Counted from the first letter of the stretch, positions 24,439 to 33,950 are shown. The stretch is DNA of 64,000 bases from Mycobacterium pinniadriaticum (GCF_026242045.1 NZ_JAPJDO010000002.1:248001-312000), one strand, 5' to 3'. Numbers and translations: made by a program. Notes: a model not told the origin generated them from the sequence alone.

Positions 24439-27066
24439 ATGGCGGTCGTCGACGATCTCGGTCAGCCCGGGATGGATAGTCCTGCTCCTTCGGAGGACTT
24501 CGGTCGCCAGCCTCCCCAGGACCTCGCGGCCGAGCAGTCAGTGCTGGGCGGCATGCTGCTGTCGAAGGACGCGATCGCCGACGTGCTCGAGCGGCTGCGC
24601 CCGGGCGACTTCTACCGGCCCGCCCACCAGAACGTCTACGACGCGATCCTGGATCTCTACGGACGCGGTGAGCCCGCCGACGCCGTCACCGTCGCCGCCG
24701 AGCTGGACCGCCGCGGGCTACTCCGCCGCATCGGTGGCGCCCCGTATCTGCACACCCTGATCTCGACGGTGCCGACCGCAGCCAACGCCGGGTACTACGC
24801 GGGCATCGTGGCCGAGAAGGCGCTGCTGCGCCGGCTGGTGGAGGCGGGCACCCGGGTGGTGCAGTACGGCTACGCCGGTGCCGAGGGCGCCGACGTCAAC
24901 GAGATCGTGGACCGGGCGCAGGCCGAGATCTACGACGTCACCGAGCGGCGGACCGCCGAGGATTTCCTGCCGCTGGAAGACCTGCTGCAGCCCACGATGG
25001 ACGAGATCGACGCCATCGCCTCCAACGGTGGGCTGTCCCGTGGTGTGCCGACCGGGTTCACGGAGTTGGACGAGCTGACCAACGGACTGCATCCCGGCCA
25101 GATGATCGTGGTGGCGGCCAGGCCGGGTATGGGTAAGGCGCTGGCCTTGGATACGCCGCTGCCGACGCCGGACGGCTGGACCACGATGGGCGAGGTCGCG
25201 GTCGGGGACTACCTGATTGACGCCGACGGGCGTCCCACACGCGTGGTGGCGGCGACCGAGGTGATGGTTGGGCGGCCGTGTTACGAGGTGGAGTTCTCCG
25301 ACGGCACGGTGCTTGTTGCCGATGCTGAGCATCAGTGGCTGACGGAGACTCGGGCGCCGCGAAAGTCTGCGCAGGCCGCCGCGGTCGGCTACAACCGGAC
25401 CAAGAACCAACGGACCTTCGCTGCCGTCAGGACAACGCGGGAGATCGCCGAGACGCAGCGCTGCTCGACGAAGGATCAGCGGCTCAACCACTCGGTGACG
25501 AATGCCGAGCCGCTACAGGCTCCGGATCGCGACCTGCTCGTCCCGCCGTACACCCTCGGCGCCTGGCTGGGCGCTGGAACCAGCGCAGCAGCCCAGATCA
25601 CCGTCGCCGATCCCGAGATCGTCATGTGTATCGAGGGCGAGGGCATCGAAGCGCACAAATCTGACGCGGCGAAGAATCGCTACCAGCTGCGTCTTCCCGC
25701 GGCGGGTGCGCCACTGGCTCGAAGCTGCGTGGTGTGTGGAAAGTCCTTCGTGCCCCAGACAAGTCAGGTCCGCACGTGCGGACGGGTCTGCGGGGGCAAG
25801 GCACGGTTCATCTCCGAGCCGGTGTCGGCGCCGACGTGCTCACGGTGCGGAGGCCCATCATGTGGACTCCAGCTCTGCCAGCAGTGCCGAAACGAGGTCG
25901 GCACGCTGCAGGCTCGACTTCGCACCATCGGAGTGCTCAACAACAAGCACATTCCGGTCGAATACTTGCGCGCCTCGGAAGCCCAGCGGCGTGAGATGCT
26001 CGCCGGTCTTTTGGATACCGACGGAACGGTGACCAACGGCGGAACGGTCCAGTTCTCGGTGACCAACAGGCGGTTGGCCGATGACGTCTTCGAGCTCATC
26101 GTCAGTCTCGGGTACCGATGTGGGCGGGCAACCAAACGCGTCCGGGGGCGGTCGGAAGACAGCTCGACAGCGTTCATCCTGAACTTCTCCACCGATGATG
26201 ATGTGTTCCGGTTGCCGCGCAAGGCGCTGGCGCACAAGGAACGTCGGGCTGGTGGTAAAGCGCGAGTGTCATCCAGGTTCATCGTCGACGTTCGGCCCAT
26301 TGCGAGTGTTCCGGTGCGATGCGTCGAGGTCGACAATGCCGACCACCTGTACCTCGCGGGCCGGGCAATGATCCCCACCCATAACTCCACTCTGGGGCTG
26401 GACTTTTTGCGCTCGTGCTCCATCAAGAACCGCATGCCGAGCATCGTGTTCTCGCTGGAGATGAGCAAGTCCGAGATCGTCATGCGGTTGCTGTCGGCGG
26501 AGGCCAAGATCAAGCTTGCCGACATGCGGTCGGGCCGGATGACCGATGACGACTGGACTCGGTTGGCCCGGCGCATGAGTGAGATCAGCGAAGCCCCGCT
26601 GTACATCGACGATTCGCCGAATCTGACGATGATGGAGATCCGCGCCAAAGCCCGCCGCCTGCACCAGAAAGCGGGACTCCGGCTAATCGTGCTCGACTAC
26701 CTGCAGCTGATGACCTCCGGAAAGAAGGTCGAGTCGCGACAGCAGGAAGTCTCCGAATTCTCCAGGCAGATCAAGCTTTTGGCGAAAGAACTGGAAGTCC
26801 CGGTGGTCGCGATGAGTCAGCTCAACCGTGGACCCGAGCAGCGCACCGACAAGAAGCCAATGTTAGCTGATCTACGCGAATCGGGTAGTATCGAGCAAGA
26901 TGCGGACATGGTGATTTTGCTGCATCGGCCCGATGCGTTCGAAACCGACGACCCGCGCGGCGGTGAGGCCGACCTGATTGTCGCGAAACACCGTGCGGGG
27001 CCGACGAGAACGGTGACGGTCGCGCACCAGTTGCACCTGTCGCGGTTTACGAATATGGCACGTTAG
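24439..27066 (+). CDS. dnaB: Replicative DNA helicase DnaB with in-frame intein
   Basis: 875-codon gene; the mature helicase is about 459 residues after removal of a 416-residue intein. The N-terminal DnaB domain (PPQDLAAEQSVLGGMLLSKDAIADV) leads into the RecA-like C-terminal domain. The Walker A loop is split: PGMGK ends at residue 233 and STLGLDF resumes at 650. Walker B is LIVLDYLQLM, followed by AMSQLNRGPEQR and DLRESGSIEQDADMVILLHR. The hexamer cannot bind ATP until the intein is spliced. ATG 24439 is chosen over the upstream GTG 24364 because it gives the usual N-terminus; AGGAGGAGG lies 14 nt before. A strong hairpin terminator follows. Confidence 0.97.
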   Translation: MAVVDDLGQPGMDSPAPSEDFGRQPPQDLAAEQSVLGGMLLSKDAIADVLERLRPGDFYRPAHQNVYDAILDLYGRGEPADAVTVAAELDRRGLLRRIGGAPYLHTLISTVPTAANAGYYAGIVAEKALLRRLVEAGTRVVQYGYAGAEGADVNEIVDRAQAEIYDVTERRTAEDFLPLEDLLQPTMDEIDAIASNGGLSRGVPTGFTELDELTNGLHPGQMIVVAARPGMGKALALDTPLPTPDGWTTMGEVAVGDYLIDADGRPTRVVAATEVMVGRPCYEVEFSDGTVLVADAEHQWLTETRAPRKSAQAAAVGYNRTKNQRTFAAVRTTREIAETQRCSTKDQRLNHSVTNAEPLQAPDRDLLVPPYTLGAWLGAGTSAAAQITVADPEIVMCIEGEGIEAHKSDAAKNRYQLRLPAAGAPLARSCVVCGKSFVPQTSQVRTCGRVCGGKARFISEPVSAPTCSRCGGPSCGLQLCQQCRNEVGTLQARLRTIGVLNNKHIPVEYLRASEAQRREMLAGLLDTDGTVTNGGTVQFSVTNRRLADDVFELIVSLGYRCGRATKRVRGRSEDSSTAFILNFSTDDDVFRLPRKALAHKERRAGGKARVSSRFIVDVRPIASVPVRCVEVDNADHLYLAGRAMIPTHNSTLGLDFLRSCSIKNRMPSIVFSLEMSKSEIVMRLLSAEAKIKLADMRSGRMTDDDWTRLARRMSEISEAPLYIDDSPNLTMMEIRAKARRLHQKAGLRLIVLDYLQLMTSGKKVESRQQEVSEFSRQIKLLAKELEVPVVAMSQLNRGPEQRTDKKPMLADLRESGSIEQDADMVILLHRPDAFETDDPRGGEADLIVAKHRAGPTRTVTVAHQLHLSRFTNMAR
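25138..26385 (+). other. DnaB P-loop intein, class 3, degenerate homing endonuclease
   Basis: 416 residues between Lys233 and Ser650. The first residue is Ala (ALALDTPLPTPDGWTTM), not Cys or Ser. Trp at intein position 67 (AEHQW), Cys395 in block F (VRCVEVD) and Thr414 (PTHN) form the W-C-T set of class 3 inteins, in which the block-F Cys starts splicing; terminal HN is followed by Ser. The central homing endonuclease has one LAGLIDADG motif changed to LGAWLGAG (acidic residue replaced by Ala) and one intact (LLDTDG). A Cys-rich insert with several CxxC pairs lies between them. Splicing is probably kept while homing is lost. Confidence 0.88.
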
Positions 27067-27118
27067 AAGCGACATCTGTGGCTTCTCAAGTTTGATGTCC
27101 AATTCTCACCTCAAATGT

Positions 27119-27152
27119 CCCCTTGGGCATTTTGATGAGAATGCCCAAGGGG
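27119..27152 (+). terminator. Strong hairpin after dnaB
   Basis: CCCCTTGGGCATT (27119-27131) and AATGCCCAAGGGG (27140-27152) form a perfect 13-bp stem with an 8-nt loop. A smaller AGAAGC/GCTTCT hairpin directly follows the stop codon. Confidence 0.75.
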
Positions 27153-27193
27153 TGGAGCCGCGATGGTGGTGAGAGTGGGAAGCGCAGGAGATC

Positions 27194-27588
27194 GTGAGTC
27201 GCCCGCCTGTTAGCGCGGATATCGCCGCACGGTTCGCACAGCTGTACAACGGAGGGGTCGACCGCCCGACCTATCCTCAACATTCAGCGGTGTTCAAGAG
27301 AACGGCTTCGAAGATTTTGCACCGCAACATCATTCGCAAGGCGGGCCCAACAAAGAGTCTCGCGTGCGGAAGGTACTCGAAGCGCTTGTGAGACGGCCAC
27401 GCAATGCGGGCCCCATCATCGCCGCGTTGCTGGTGGACCTCCGAGCCCTCGGATGCTTTACCAACGGCGTCATTGAACCAGACGTGACCTCCAGGGTTGT
27501 CGCGGCGTTCGCAGCTCAAGGTTACGAGCCGACAGCCGACGGCGAGCTCCGACTAAGGGGAGAGCTAGGCGGCTCCGGATCCGACTGA
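27194..27588 (+). pseudogene. Frameshifted small gene of unknown function
   Basis: Two overlapping frames read as one protein of about 131 residues if one base is missing near 27305: the first part (GTG 27194; SADIAARFAQLYNGGVDRPTY) continues as GFEDFAPQHH in the other frame and then PRNAGPIIAALLVDLRALGCF and VVAAFAAQGYEPTADGELRLRG. Restoring a G in the run before GCTTCG joins them smoothly. A ribosome site (CAGGAG) precedes the GTG. I do not recognise the family. A real frameshift or a sequencing error is equally possible. Confidence 0.5.
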
Positions 27589-27860
27589 TCGAAGTGGCGA
27601 AACTCCCCTGCACTGGGTCAACACACTGTCCGGCAACCTCGGACAAACGATCGCTCAACTCGAGTGGCTGAGCGCTGGTGCCGACCGGATCCGGACGACG
27701 CGATGACCGGCGCCGTCAGGTGGGCGGCCGAGGCAGGTGAGGATGCCATTGCACTGGTGAATCAACGTTTCCCGCCGATCACATGGGTTATGGCTGAAAG
27801 CGTTCAGCTGCCGCCCGGTTCTCCGGTGGCGGCCGAGCGGCCTGAGCGGTGGATGTGAGC
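27589..27860. other. Intergenic, no supported gene
   Basis: Between the frameshifted gene and the beta-oxidation operator. A 64-codon plus-strand frame (27664-27858) has acceptable composition but no recognisable motif or ribosome site, so it is not called. Confidence 0.3.
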
Positions 27861-27890
27861 TGCCAACTTGACATACATGTCAAGTTGGCA
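27861..27890. promoter_or_regulatory. 30-bp perfect palindrome before the beta-oxidation operon
   Basis: Arms of 14 bp, TGCCAACTTGACAT and ATGTCAAGTTGGCA, with AC between, 85 bp upstream of the fadA start. The left arm contains TTGACA, a -35 consensus, so a bound repressor would block transcription. A shorter version (TTGACAT/ATGTCAA) occurs at 35340-35359 before the SnoaL-like gene. The TetR protein encoded at the operon end is the likely binder. Confidence 0.7.
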
Positions 27891-27974
27891 CACCATGGCT
27901 CCAGCGACTGGGCGCCGCTGCTGGGGCGGGTGGACCACATCGTCGACCAAATCTCTGCAACGAAGGAGCGCGTC

Positions 27975-29186
27975 ATGCCGCACGACGTGTTTGTTTACGA
28001 TGCCCTGCGAACGCCACGAGGTAAGGGCCGCAACGGATCGCTACACGGCGTCAAGCCGATCACTCTGGTGGTCGGTCTCATTCACGCCTTGCAACAGCGG
28101 AATGCCGGCCTGGATCCGAACAGGATCGATGACCTCGTGCTCGGCTGTGTGTCACCGCTGCGCGATCAGGGTGCCGACATCGCGCGCATCGCGGCGATCT
28201 CGGCCGGGCTGCCGGAAACCGTTGCGGGCATGCAGCTCAACAGGTTCTGTGCCTCTGGGCTGGAGGCGTTCAACATTGCCGCTCAGAAGGTTGCATCCGG
28301 CTGGGAATCCCTGGTGCTGGCCGGCGGGGTCGAGAGCATGTCTCGGGTGCCGATGTCATCCGATGGTGGCGCCTGGGCCAACGACCCGGAGACCAATCTG
28401 ACGACCGGCTTCGTCCCACAGGGAATCGGAGCTGACCTCATCGCGACCATCGAAGGCTTCAGTCGGCAGGATATCGATGCCTATGCGGTGGAGTCGCAGT
28501 CACGTGCCGAAAAAGCCTGGGCCAAAGGCGCGTTTGACAAGTCGGTAGTTCCAGTCCTCGACCGCAACGGTGTCACCATCTTGGACCGCGACGAACACAT
28601 GCGCCCAGGGACGACGCTGGAGACGCTCGGCAAGCTGACGCCGGCATTCGCCCAACTCGGTACACGCAGCGGCTTCGATGCCGTCGCGCTGCAGAAGTAC
28701 CATTGGCTCCAGGCAATCGACCATGTACACACCGGCGGAAACAGCTCCGGAATCGTCGACGGCGCGGCGCTCGTGATGCTCGGCAACGAAGAGGTGGGCA
28801 AGGAACTGGGCCTCACCCCCCGCGCGCGGGTCGTTTCGACCGCGGTGAGCGGATCGGAGCCCACGATCATGTTGACCGGTCCGACGCCGGCCACGCACAA
28901 AGCGTTGGCCGTTGCGGGATTGTCCATCAAGGACATCGACCTCGTCGAGATCAACGAAGCATTCTCGGCGGTGCCCCTGCGGTTCATGCGTGATCTCGGC
29001 ATATCGCACGACATCGTCAACGTCAATGGTGGTGCGATCGCCCTCGGCCACCCACTTGGCGCCACCGGCGCGATGCTGATCGGCACGATCATTGATGAGC
29101 TCGAGCGCCGCGATCAGCGCCGTGGTCTGGTCACCCTGTGCGTAGGCGGCGGAATGGGCATCGCGACCATCATTGAGCGGCTCTGA
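27975..29186 (+). CDS. Acetyl-CoA acyltransferase (thiolase, FadA-type)
   Basis: 403 residues, thiolytic cleavage of 3-ketoacyl-CoA, last step of beta-oxidation. Acyl-accepting Cys92 in [11 protein letters not shown], His359 in [15 protein letters not shown], and proton-transferring Cys389 in LCVGGGMG complete the active site; [11 protein letters not shown] is the expected NEAF motif. The frame is open from 27849, but ATG 27975 follows GAAGGAG with good spacing and avoids the palindrome. First gene of a five-gene operon; 11 bp separate it from the fadB-like gene, with which it would form the trifunctional complex. The natural substrate is unknown. Confidence 0.93.
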   Translation: MPHDVFVYDALRTPRGKGRNGSLHGVKPITLVVGLIHALQQRNAGLDPNRIDDLVLGCVSPLRDQGADIARIAAISAGLPETVAGMQLNRFCASGLEAFNIAAQKVASGWESLVLAGGVESMSRVPMSSDGGAWANDPETNLTTGFVPQGIGADLIATIEGFSRQDIDAYAVESQSRAEKAWAKGAFDKSVVPVLDRNGVTILDRDEHMRPGTTLETLGKLTPAFAQLGTRSGFDAVALQKYHWLQAIDHVHTGGNSSGIVDGAALVMLGNEEVGKELGLTPRARVVSTAVSGSEPTIMLTGPTPATHKALAVAGLSIKDIDLVEINEAFSAVPLRFMRDLGISHDIVNVNGGAIALGHPLGATGAMLIGTIIDELERRDQRRGLVTLCVGGGMGIATIIERL

Positions 29187-29197
29187 AAGGGACTTCC

Positions 29198-31354
29198 ATG
29201 AGTAACAACATCATTGACTGGGCCGAAACGGGCGGCGTAGTCACGCTGACCATCGACGACCCGACGCAGTCGGTGAATACCATGAACGCCGCATACCTCG
29301 AATCGATGGACGCCACGCTGGCCCGCATCGGCGGGATGGGTGAGGCGCTCAAAGGCGTGATCATCGCCTCCGGCAAGTCCACGTTCTTCGCCGGTGGTGA
29401 TCTGCACGACCTGTTGGCGGCGCAACCGGACCATGCCGTGCAGCTGACCGATTTTGTGAACGCGGTCAAACGCCAGTTACGCGCGATCGAGAAGCTCGAT
29501 GTGCCAGTTGTTGCCGCGATCAATGGCAGCGCATTGGGTGGTGGGCTGGAGCTCGCCCTCGCGTGCCATCGCCGAATCGTTCTCGACGGCGAGGGGGTTC
29601 GCATCGGTCTGCCCGAAGTGAATCTCGGTTTGCTGCCCGGCGGTGGCGGTGTGGTGCGCACCGTACGTCTGCTGGGTTTGGCCGTCGCGCTGGATAAGGT
29701 GCTGTTGCCCGGTACCGCATTCCGTCCGACAGAGGCGCTGCAGCTCGGCCTGGTCGACGAAATCGTGTCCACACCAGAGGAATTGGTGGCTGCGGCGCGC
29801 GCCTGGATCGACGCCGCGATTACCGGCATTGGTCAACAAGCGGATCCGGTCGCGGGCATTCCCGGTGGGACCGCCTACGAACCGGCGGTTGAGGCGTTGT
29901 TGCCGGGGCGTGCGGCGGGTCTGCGGGCCCGATTTAGGGGCGCCCCGATGTCTGCCGCCGCCAACATCCTGGCTGCCGCGGTGGAGAGCACCCAGGTCGA
30001 CATCGACACGGCTTTCGACATCGAGACGCGCTACTTCGTCGAGCTGGCTACCGGCCAGATCGCGAAGAACATCATCCAGGGCACATTCTTCGATCGGCAG
30101 ACCGTGAACGCGGGCGCCAGCCGTCCGCAAGGCTTTCCGACCCACACGGCACATCGGGTCGCGGTGCTCGGGGCTGGCATGATGGGAGCCGGTATCGCCC
30201 TGTCCAGCGCGCTTGCCGGCATGGAGGTCGTTCTCAAGGACCTCGAACTGGCGCACGCGGAGAAGGGCAAGGCGTACGCGGAGAGGGTGCTGGTCAAGCA
30301 GGTCGCCGCCGGCCGGCGCGCGGCTGCGGACGCCGAAGCGATCCTCGCTCGCATCACGCCGACGGCCGACGTCGCCGACCTGAGCGGATGTGATCTGGTC
30401 ATCGAGGCAGTTTTCGAGGACCCGGACCTCAAAGCGAAGGTCTTCGGTGAGGTCGTCGACATCGTCTCACCAGATGCACTGCTGTGCTCCAACACCTCGA
30501 CGTTGCCCATCAGCGCCCTTGCCAGGAGCGTCGGCCGCTCGGCGGATTTCATCGGTCTGCACTTCTTCTCGCCGGTCGAGCGGATGGAGTTGGTCGAGAT
30601 CATCGTGGGCGAGCGGACCTCCGACGCCACCGTGGCGAAGGCCTTCGACGTGGTGCGCCAACTGGGCAAGACTCCCATCGTTGTCGGGGACGGCCGCGGT
30701 TTCTTCACCAGCCGCGTGATCCTCAGCAGGCTGCTGGAAGCGGCCGCCATGGTGGGCGAAGGCATCGCACCGATGTCGATCGAGCAGGCATCGCAGCAGG
30801 CCGGTTACCCAGTTGGCACCCTGGCGCTGCTCGATGAGCTGACGCTGACGTTGCCGCACAAGATATACGGGCAGTTCCGCGAGGAAGCACAACGCACCGG
30901 CGCGGAGTTCGCCGAGCATCCCGGCGACCGGGTGCTGGAGTCGATGATCGACGATGCCAAGCGCGCGGGCCGGGCCGCCGGAGCCGGCTTCTACGAATAC
31001 GTCGAGGGCAAGCGGGCGGGACTGTGGCCTGGTCTGGAAGAGGCCTTCGGTCCCACCCGGCCGGCTGAGGATCTGCAGGAGTTGGTGGACCGGCTGCTGT
31101 TCGCGGAGGCAGTCGACACCGCGCGGTGCCTGGAGAGCGGACTGCTCCGCTCCACCGCGGACGCGAACGTGGGATCGATTCTCGGCATCGGCTTTCCGGC
31201 ATGGACCGGTGGTGCAGCACAATTCATCGACGGATACCCCGGGGGTCGCGACGCGTTCGTGACGCGGGCGACGCAATTTGCAGACAAGTTCGGACCGTGG
31301 TTCAGTCCGCCTGCATCGTTGTCGGAGACCCAGTCGGTCGCCGTCCGTGCGTAG
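29198..31354 (+). CDS. FadB-type multifunctional enoyl-CoA hydratase/3-hydroxyacyl-CoA dehydrogenase
   Basis: 718 residues. The crotonase domain (about 10-190) has the oxyanion motif FAGGDLHDL and catalytic Glu118 (GSALGGGLELA) and Glu140 (GLPEVNLGLLPGGGG), in the positions used by E. coli FadB. The NAD-binding dehydrogenase domain starts at AVLGAGMMGAGIA (GxGxxG at 325-330), with the catalytic His in FIGLHFFSPVERMELVEII. Two C-terminal helical 3HCDH domains follow (GRGFFTSRV, PAWTGGAAQFIDGYPGG). ATG 29198. It overlaps the next start by 8 bp, indicating coupled translation. Confidence 0.94.
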   Translation: MSNNIIDWAETGGVVTLTIDDPTQSVNTMNAAYLESMDATLARIGGMGEALKGVIIASGKSTFFAGGDLHDLLAAQPDHAVQLTDFVNAVKRQLRAIEKLDVPVVAAINGSALGGGLELALACHRRIVLDGEGVRIGLPEVNLGLLPGGGGVVRTVRLLGLAVALDKVLLPGTAFRPTEALQLGLVDEIVSTPEELVAAARAWIDAAITGIGQQADPVAGIPGGTAYEPAVEALLPGRAAGLRARFRGAPMSAAANILAAAVESTQVDIDTAFDIETRYFVELATGQIAKNIIQGTFFDRQTVNAGASRPQGFPTHTAHRVAVLGAGMMGAGIALSSALAGMEVVLKDLELAHAEKGKAYAERVLVKQVAAGRRAAADAEAILARITPTADVADLSGCDLVIEAVFEDPDLKAKVFGEVVDIVSPDALLCSNTSTLPISALARSVGRSADFIGLHFFSPVERMELVEIIVGERTSDATVAKAFDVVRQLGKTPIVVGDGRGFFTSRVILSRLLEAAAMVGEGIAPMSIEQASQQAGYPVGTLALLDELTLTLPHKIYGQFREEAQRTGAEFAEHPGDRVLESMIDDAKRAGRAAGAGFYEYVEGKRAGLWPGLEEAFGPTRPAEDLQELVDRLLFAEAVDTARCLESGLLRSTADANVGSILGIGFPAWTGGAAQFIDGYPGGRDAFVTRATQFADKFGPWFSPPASLSETQSVAVRA

Positions 31355-32486
31355 GGAGCTGTACGAAGGAGACCACGAAGCGTTCAGGTCGGCGTTTCGT
31401 GCATTCCTCGACCGCGAGGCGGTCCCGTACGTCGAAAAGTGGGAGAAGCAAGGGACACCTGATCGCGGCTTCATTATCAAGGCAGCCGATGCGGGCTTCC
31501 TGGGCTTCGAGTGTCCCGCCGCCTATGGCGGTCTCGGCATTGTCGACTTCAGGTACAACGCCGTGATGACCGAGGAGGTGGTGTGCTCCGGCGCCGCCAG
31601 CGACCTGTTCTTGATGCAGAACGATATCGTCGTTCCCTACTTGACCGAATTGACCACCGATGCGCAAAAGATGAGGTGGATACCGAGATTCACGCGTGGC
31701 GACGGTGTCACCGCACTCGCGATGACAGAACCCGGAGCCGGCTCCGATCTGGCGTCCATCACGACCACCGCGCGCCGCGATGGCGACGAACTCGTGATCA
31801 ACGGTTCGAAGACGTTCATCACCAGCGGTGCCACGTGCGATCTGGCGATCGTGTTGGTGCGCACAGGCGAACGAGACGGCCGGGGTACCAGCCTCGTAGT
31901 GGTGGAGGCCGGTACACCGGGATTCGAGCGGGGCCGCGCGATGGCCAAAATCGGTCGCAAAGCGCAGGACACCGCCGAGCTGTACTTTTCGGACTGCCGG
32001 GTGTCCGTCGCGAACATCATCGGTGAACCCGGCCGCGGGTTCGGTCACGCGATCGCCAACCTGCCTCGCGAGCGGCTGTCCATCGCGGTGTCCGCGGTCG
32101 CGTCGGCGCGGCACGCGCTGGCACTGGCGCTCGAACACTGCACGCAGAGAATCGCATTCGGCGCACCGCTGGCGCAGCTGCAATCGGTGCGCGTGGCACT
32201 CGGCGAGCTGCACACCGACATCCTGATCATGCAGAGCTACGTAGATCAATGCATCCTGGCACTCAATAGCGGCGAGCTGGCAGCCGAGGAAGCCGCTGGC
32301 GCAAAGATCAAGGCCACTGAACTCCAATGGACGGTCGTCGATCGGGTGCTGCAACTGTTTGGGGGCTACGGATACATGGAGGAGTACCCGATCGCGCGCA
32401 TCTGGCGTGATGCACGCATTCAGCGGATCTACGGCGGCTCCAACGAGGTCTTGAAGGACCTCGTCGGCCGGGCGGTGATCCGGTGA
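31347..32486 (+). CDS. Acyl-CoA dehydrogenase
   Basis: 379-residue FAD enzyme, first oxidation step of beta-oxidation. GTG 31347 gives the normal N-terminus (RRELYEGDHEAFRSAFRAFL) and overlaps the fadB stop. FAD/substrate motifs: TALAMTEPGAGSDLASI near 118-134 and GSKTFITSGATCDLAIV; the C-terminus is LFGGYGYMEEYPIARIWRDARIQRIYGGSNEV. The Glu seen in short/medium-chain enzymes at the C-terminal loop is Gly here (IYGGSNEV); the catalytic base is instead probably the Glu of LPRERLSIA, as in long-chain and isovaleryl-CoA dehydrogenases. The chain-length preference is not known. Confidence 0.93.
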   Translation: MRRELYEGDHEAFRSAFRAFLDREAVPYVEKWEKQGTPDRGFIIKAADAGFLGFECPAAYGGLGIVDFRYNAVMTEEVVCSGAASDLFLMQNDIVVPYLTELTTDAQKMRWIPRFTRGDGVTALAMTEPGAGSDLASITTTARRDGDELVINGSKTFITSGATCDLAIVLVRTGERDGRGTSLVVVEAGTPGFERGRAMAKIGRKAQDTAELYFSDCRVSVANIIGEPGRGFGHAIANLPRERLSIAVSAVASARHALALALEHCTQRIAFGAPLAQLQSVRVALGELHTDILIMQSYVDQCILALNSGELAAEEAAGAKIKATELQWTVVDRVLQLFGGYGYMEEYPIARIWRDARIQRIYGGSNEVLKDLVGRAVIR

Positions 32487-33262
32487 CCGGGACACTGGCC
32501 GGCCGGGTCGCGCTCGTTACCGGATCTTCGCGCGGCGTGGGTCGCGGCATCGCCGTCCGCCTCGCCGCCGACGGCGCTGCCGTCGCCGTGAACTACCGCC
32601 GCGACGCTGGCGCGGCCGACGAAGTGGTGCAAGAGATTTCCGCCGCGGGCGGCACCGCCGCCGCGTTCTGCGCTTCGATAGACGACCCGGAAGCGGTCGC
32701 GGCCATGGTCGCGGCTGTGCGTCGCGACCTCGGGCCGATCGGGATTCTGGTGAGCAATGCCGGTACGGCGAGCCGCGGACGCGGCATTGAGGCCACTGCG
32801 ATCACCGAATTCGAGTCGCTCATGCAGGTGCACACCTTCGGCCCGATCAACCTGGTTCAAACACTGCTGCCGGGCCTGCGGGCCGGCGACCGGGGTGACG
32901 TGGTGATGATCTCCAGTAATACCGTCGGACCGGCACCGGCCGGTGCGGCGCCTTACACGATGGCAAAAGCGGCCATGGAGACATTCATCCGGACCTTGGC
33001 CCGCGAAGAGCGACCGCACGGCATCAGGGCCAACATCGTCGCGCCCGGACTGGTGGCCACCGACATGGGCCGTCGTCTCGTCAACGCTGCGACGTCGGGT
33101 GGCTCGATAGACGAAATGGATCAGTCCGCACCGTTCGGCAGGGTCTGCCGACCCGAAGATGTCGCCGGAGCCGTCGCCTTCCTGGTATCTGCTGATTCCG
33201 GATACGTCACCGGCCAGACGTTGACCGTGGACGGCGGTGGAGCGGACGTGTCGATATTCTGA
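32483..33262 (+). CDS. SDR-family oxidoreductase (3-ketoacyl reductase-like)
   Basis: 259 residues, GTG overlapping the previous stop (GTGA). Classical SDR: LVTGSSRGVGRGIAVRL, VSNAGTAS (NAG motif), catalytic Ser in VVMISSNTV, YTMAK, and the C-terminal APFGRVCRPEDVAGAVAFLVS/YVTGQTLTVDGG signature of FabG-like enzymes. In this operon it could oxidise or reduce a 3-hydroxyacyl-CoA-like intermediate. Cytosolic. Its end overlaps the open frame of the following TetR gene, but the chosen TetR start lies 31 bp beyond its stop. Confidence 0.92.
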   Translation: MTGTLAGRVALVTGSSRGVGRGIAVRLAADGAAVAVNYRRDAGAADEVVQEISAAGGTAAAFCASIDDPEAVAAMVAAVRRDLGPIGILVSNAGTASRGRGIEATAITEFESLMQVHTFGPINLVQTLLPGLRAGDRGDVVMISSNTVGPAPAGAAPYTMAKAAMETFIRTLAREERPHGIRANIVAPGLVATDMGRRLVNAATSGGSIDEMDQSAPFGRVCRPEDVAGAVAFLVSADSGYVTGQTLTVDGGGADVSIF

Positions 33263-33293
33263 GACTCTGACGTCAACGACCAAGGAGTACCTG

Positions 33294-33950
33294 TTGCGCG
33301 TGCCCACAGAGGACCAACAAGCACGCAGGGACGAAGGTCCGGCGACGGCTCGGGGTGCTCAGCGCAAAAGGGCACTGCTAGCTGCGGCGCGCGCCGTATT
33401 CGAGCGCAAAGGCTTCATCGACACGAAGGTTAGCGATATCGTCGCCGAGGCCGGCGTCGCGCACGGCACCTTCTATACCTACTTCGACACCAAAGAGTCC
33501 ATTTTCAAGGCGGTCTCCTACGCCGTCGTCGACGAGATGCTCGCTGCACTGACGGTGCCGGTTGCCGCCGATGAGTTCCATGACCGCGTTCATGACGCCG
33601 TCCGCCGCTACGTCGACGCGTACCGGCCGAATGCGACATTTCTGGCGTTGATGGAACAGGTCGGTACCTTCTCGCCGGACATGAGACATCTGCGCCTGGA
33701 CGTTCGCAGAGCGTTCGTCGAGCGGACCCAGCGCGGAATCGAGGCGATGAAGGCGCGAGGCGTGGGCGGCCCTGACGTCGACGCTGAATACACCGCAGAA
33801 GCACTCGGCGCGATGCTCGAATACACCTGTTACGTCTGGTTCTCCCTCGATCGGCAGTTCGACGAAGACCGGCTTATCGACGCGCTCAGCGCCATCTGGG
33901 AGAAGGCCATCCGGACTCGGGTGGCGCCGGCTAGACGTTCCCGTCGTTGA
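33294..33950 (+). CDS. TetR-family transcriptional regulator
   Basis: 218 residues. HTH: RKRALLAAARAVFERKGFIDTKVSDIVAEAGVAHGTFYTYFDTKESIF, fully typical of TetR. The C-terminal helical ligand domain probably senses an acyl-CoA given the operon. TTG 33294 is preferred because AAGGAG (33282-33287) is 6 nt upstream; GTG 33300 is the alternative. Last gene of the beta-oxidation operon, so it is likely autoregulated through the palindrome at 27861-27890 and may also act on the related site at 35340-35359. The effector is unproven. Confidence 0.92.
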   Translation: MRVPTEDQQARRDEGPATARGAQRKRALLAAARAVFERKGFIDTKVSDIVAEAGVAHGTFYTYFDTKESIFKAVSYAVVDEMLAALTVPVAADEFHDRVHDAVRRYVDAYRPNATFLALMEQVGTFSPDMRHLRLDVRRAFVERTQRGIEAMKARGVGGPDVDAEYTAEALGAMLEYTCYVWFSLDRQFDEDRLIDALSAIWEKAIRTRVAPARRSRR

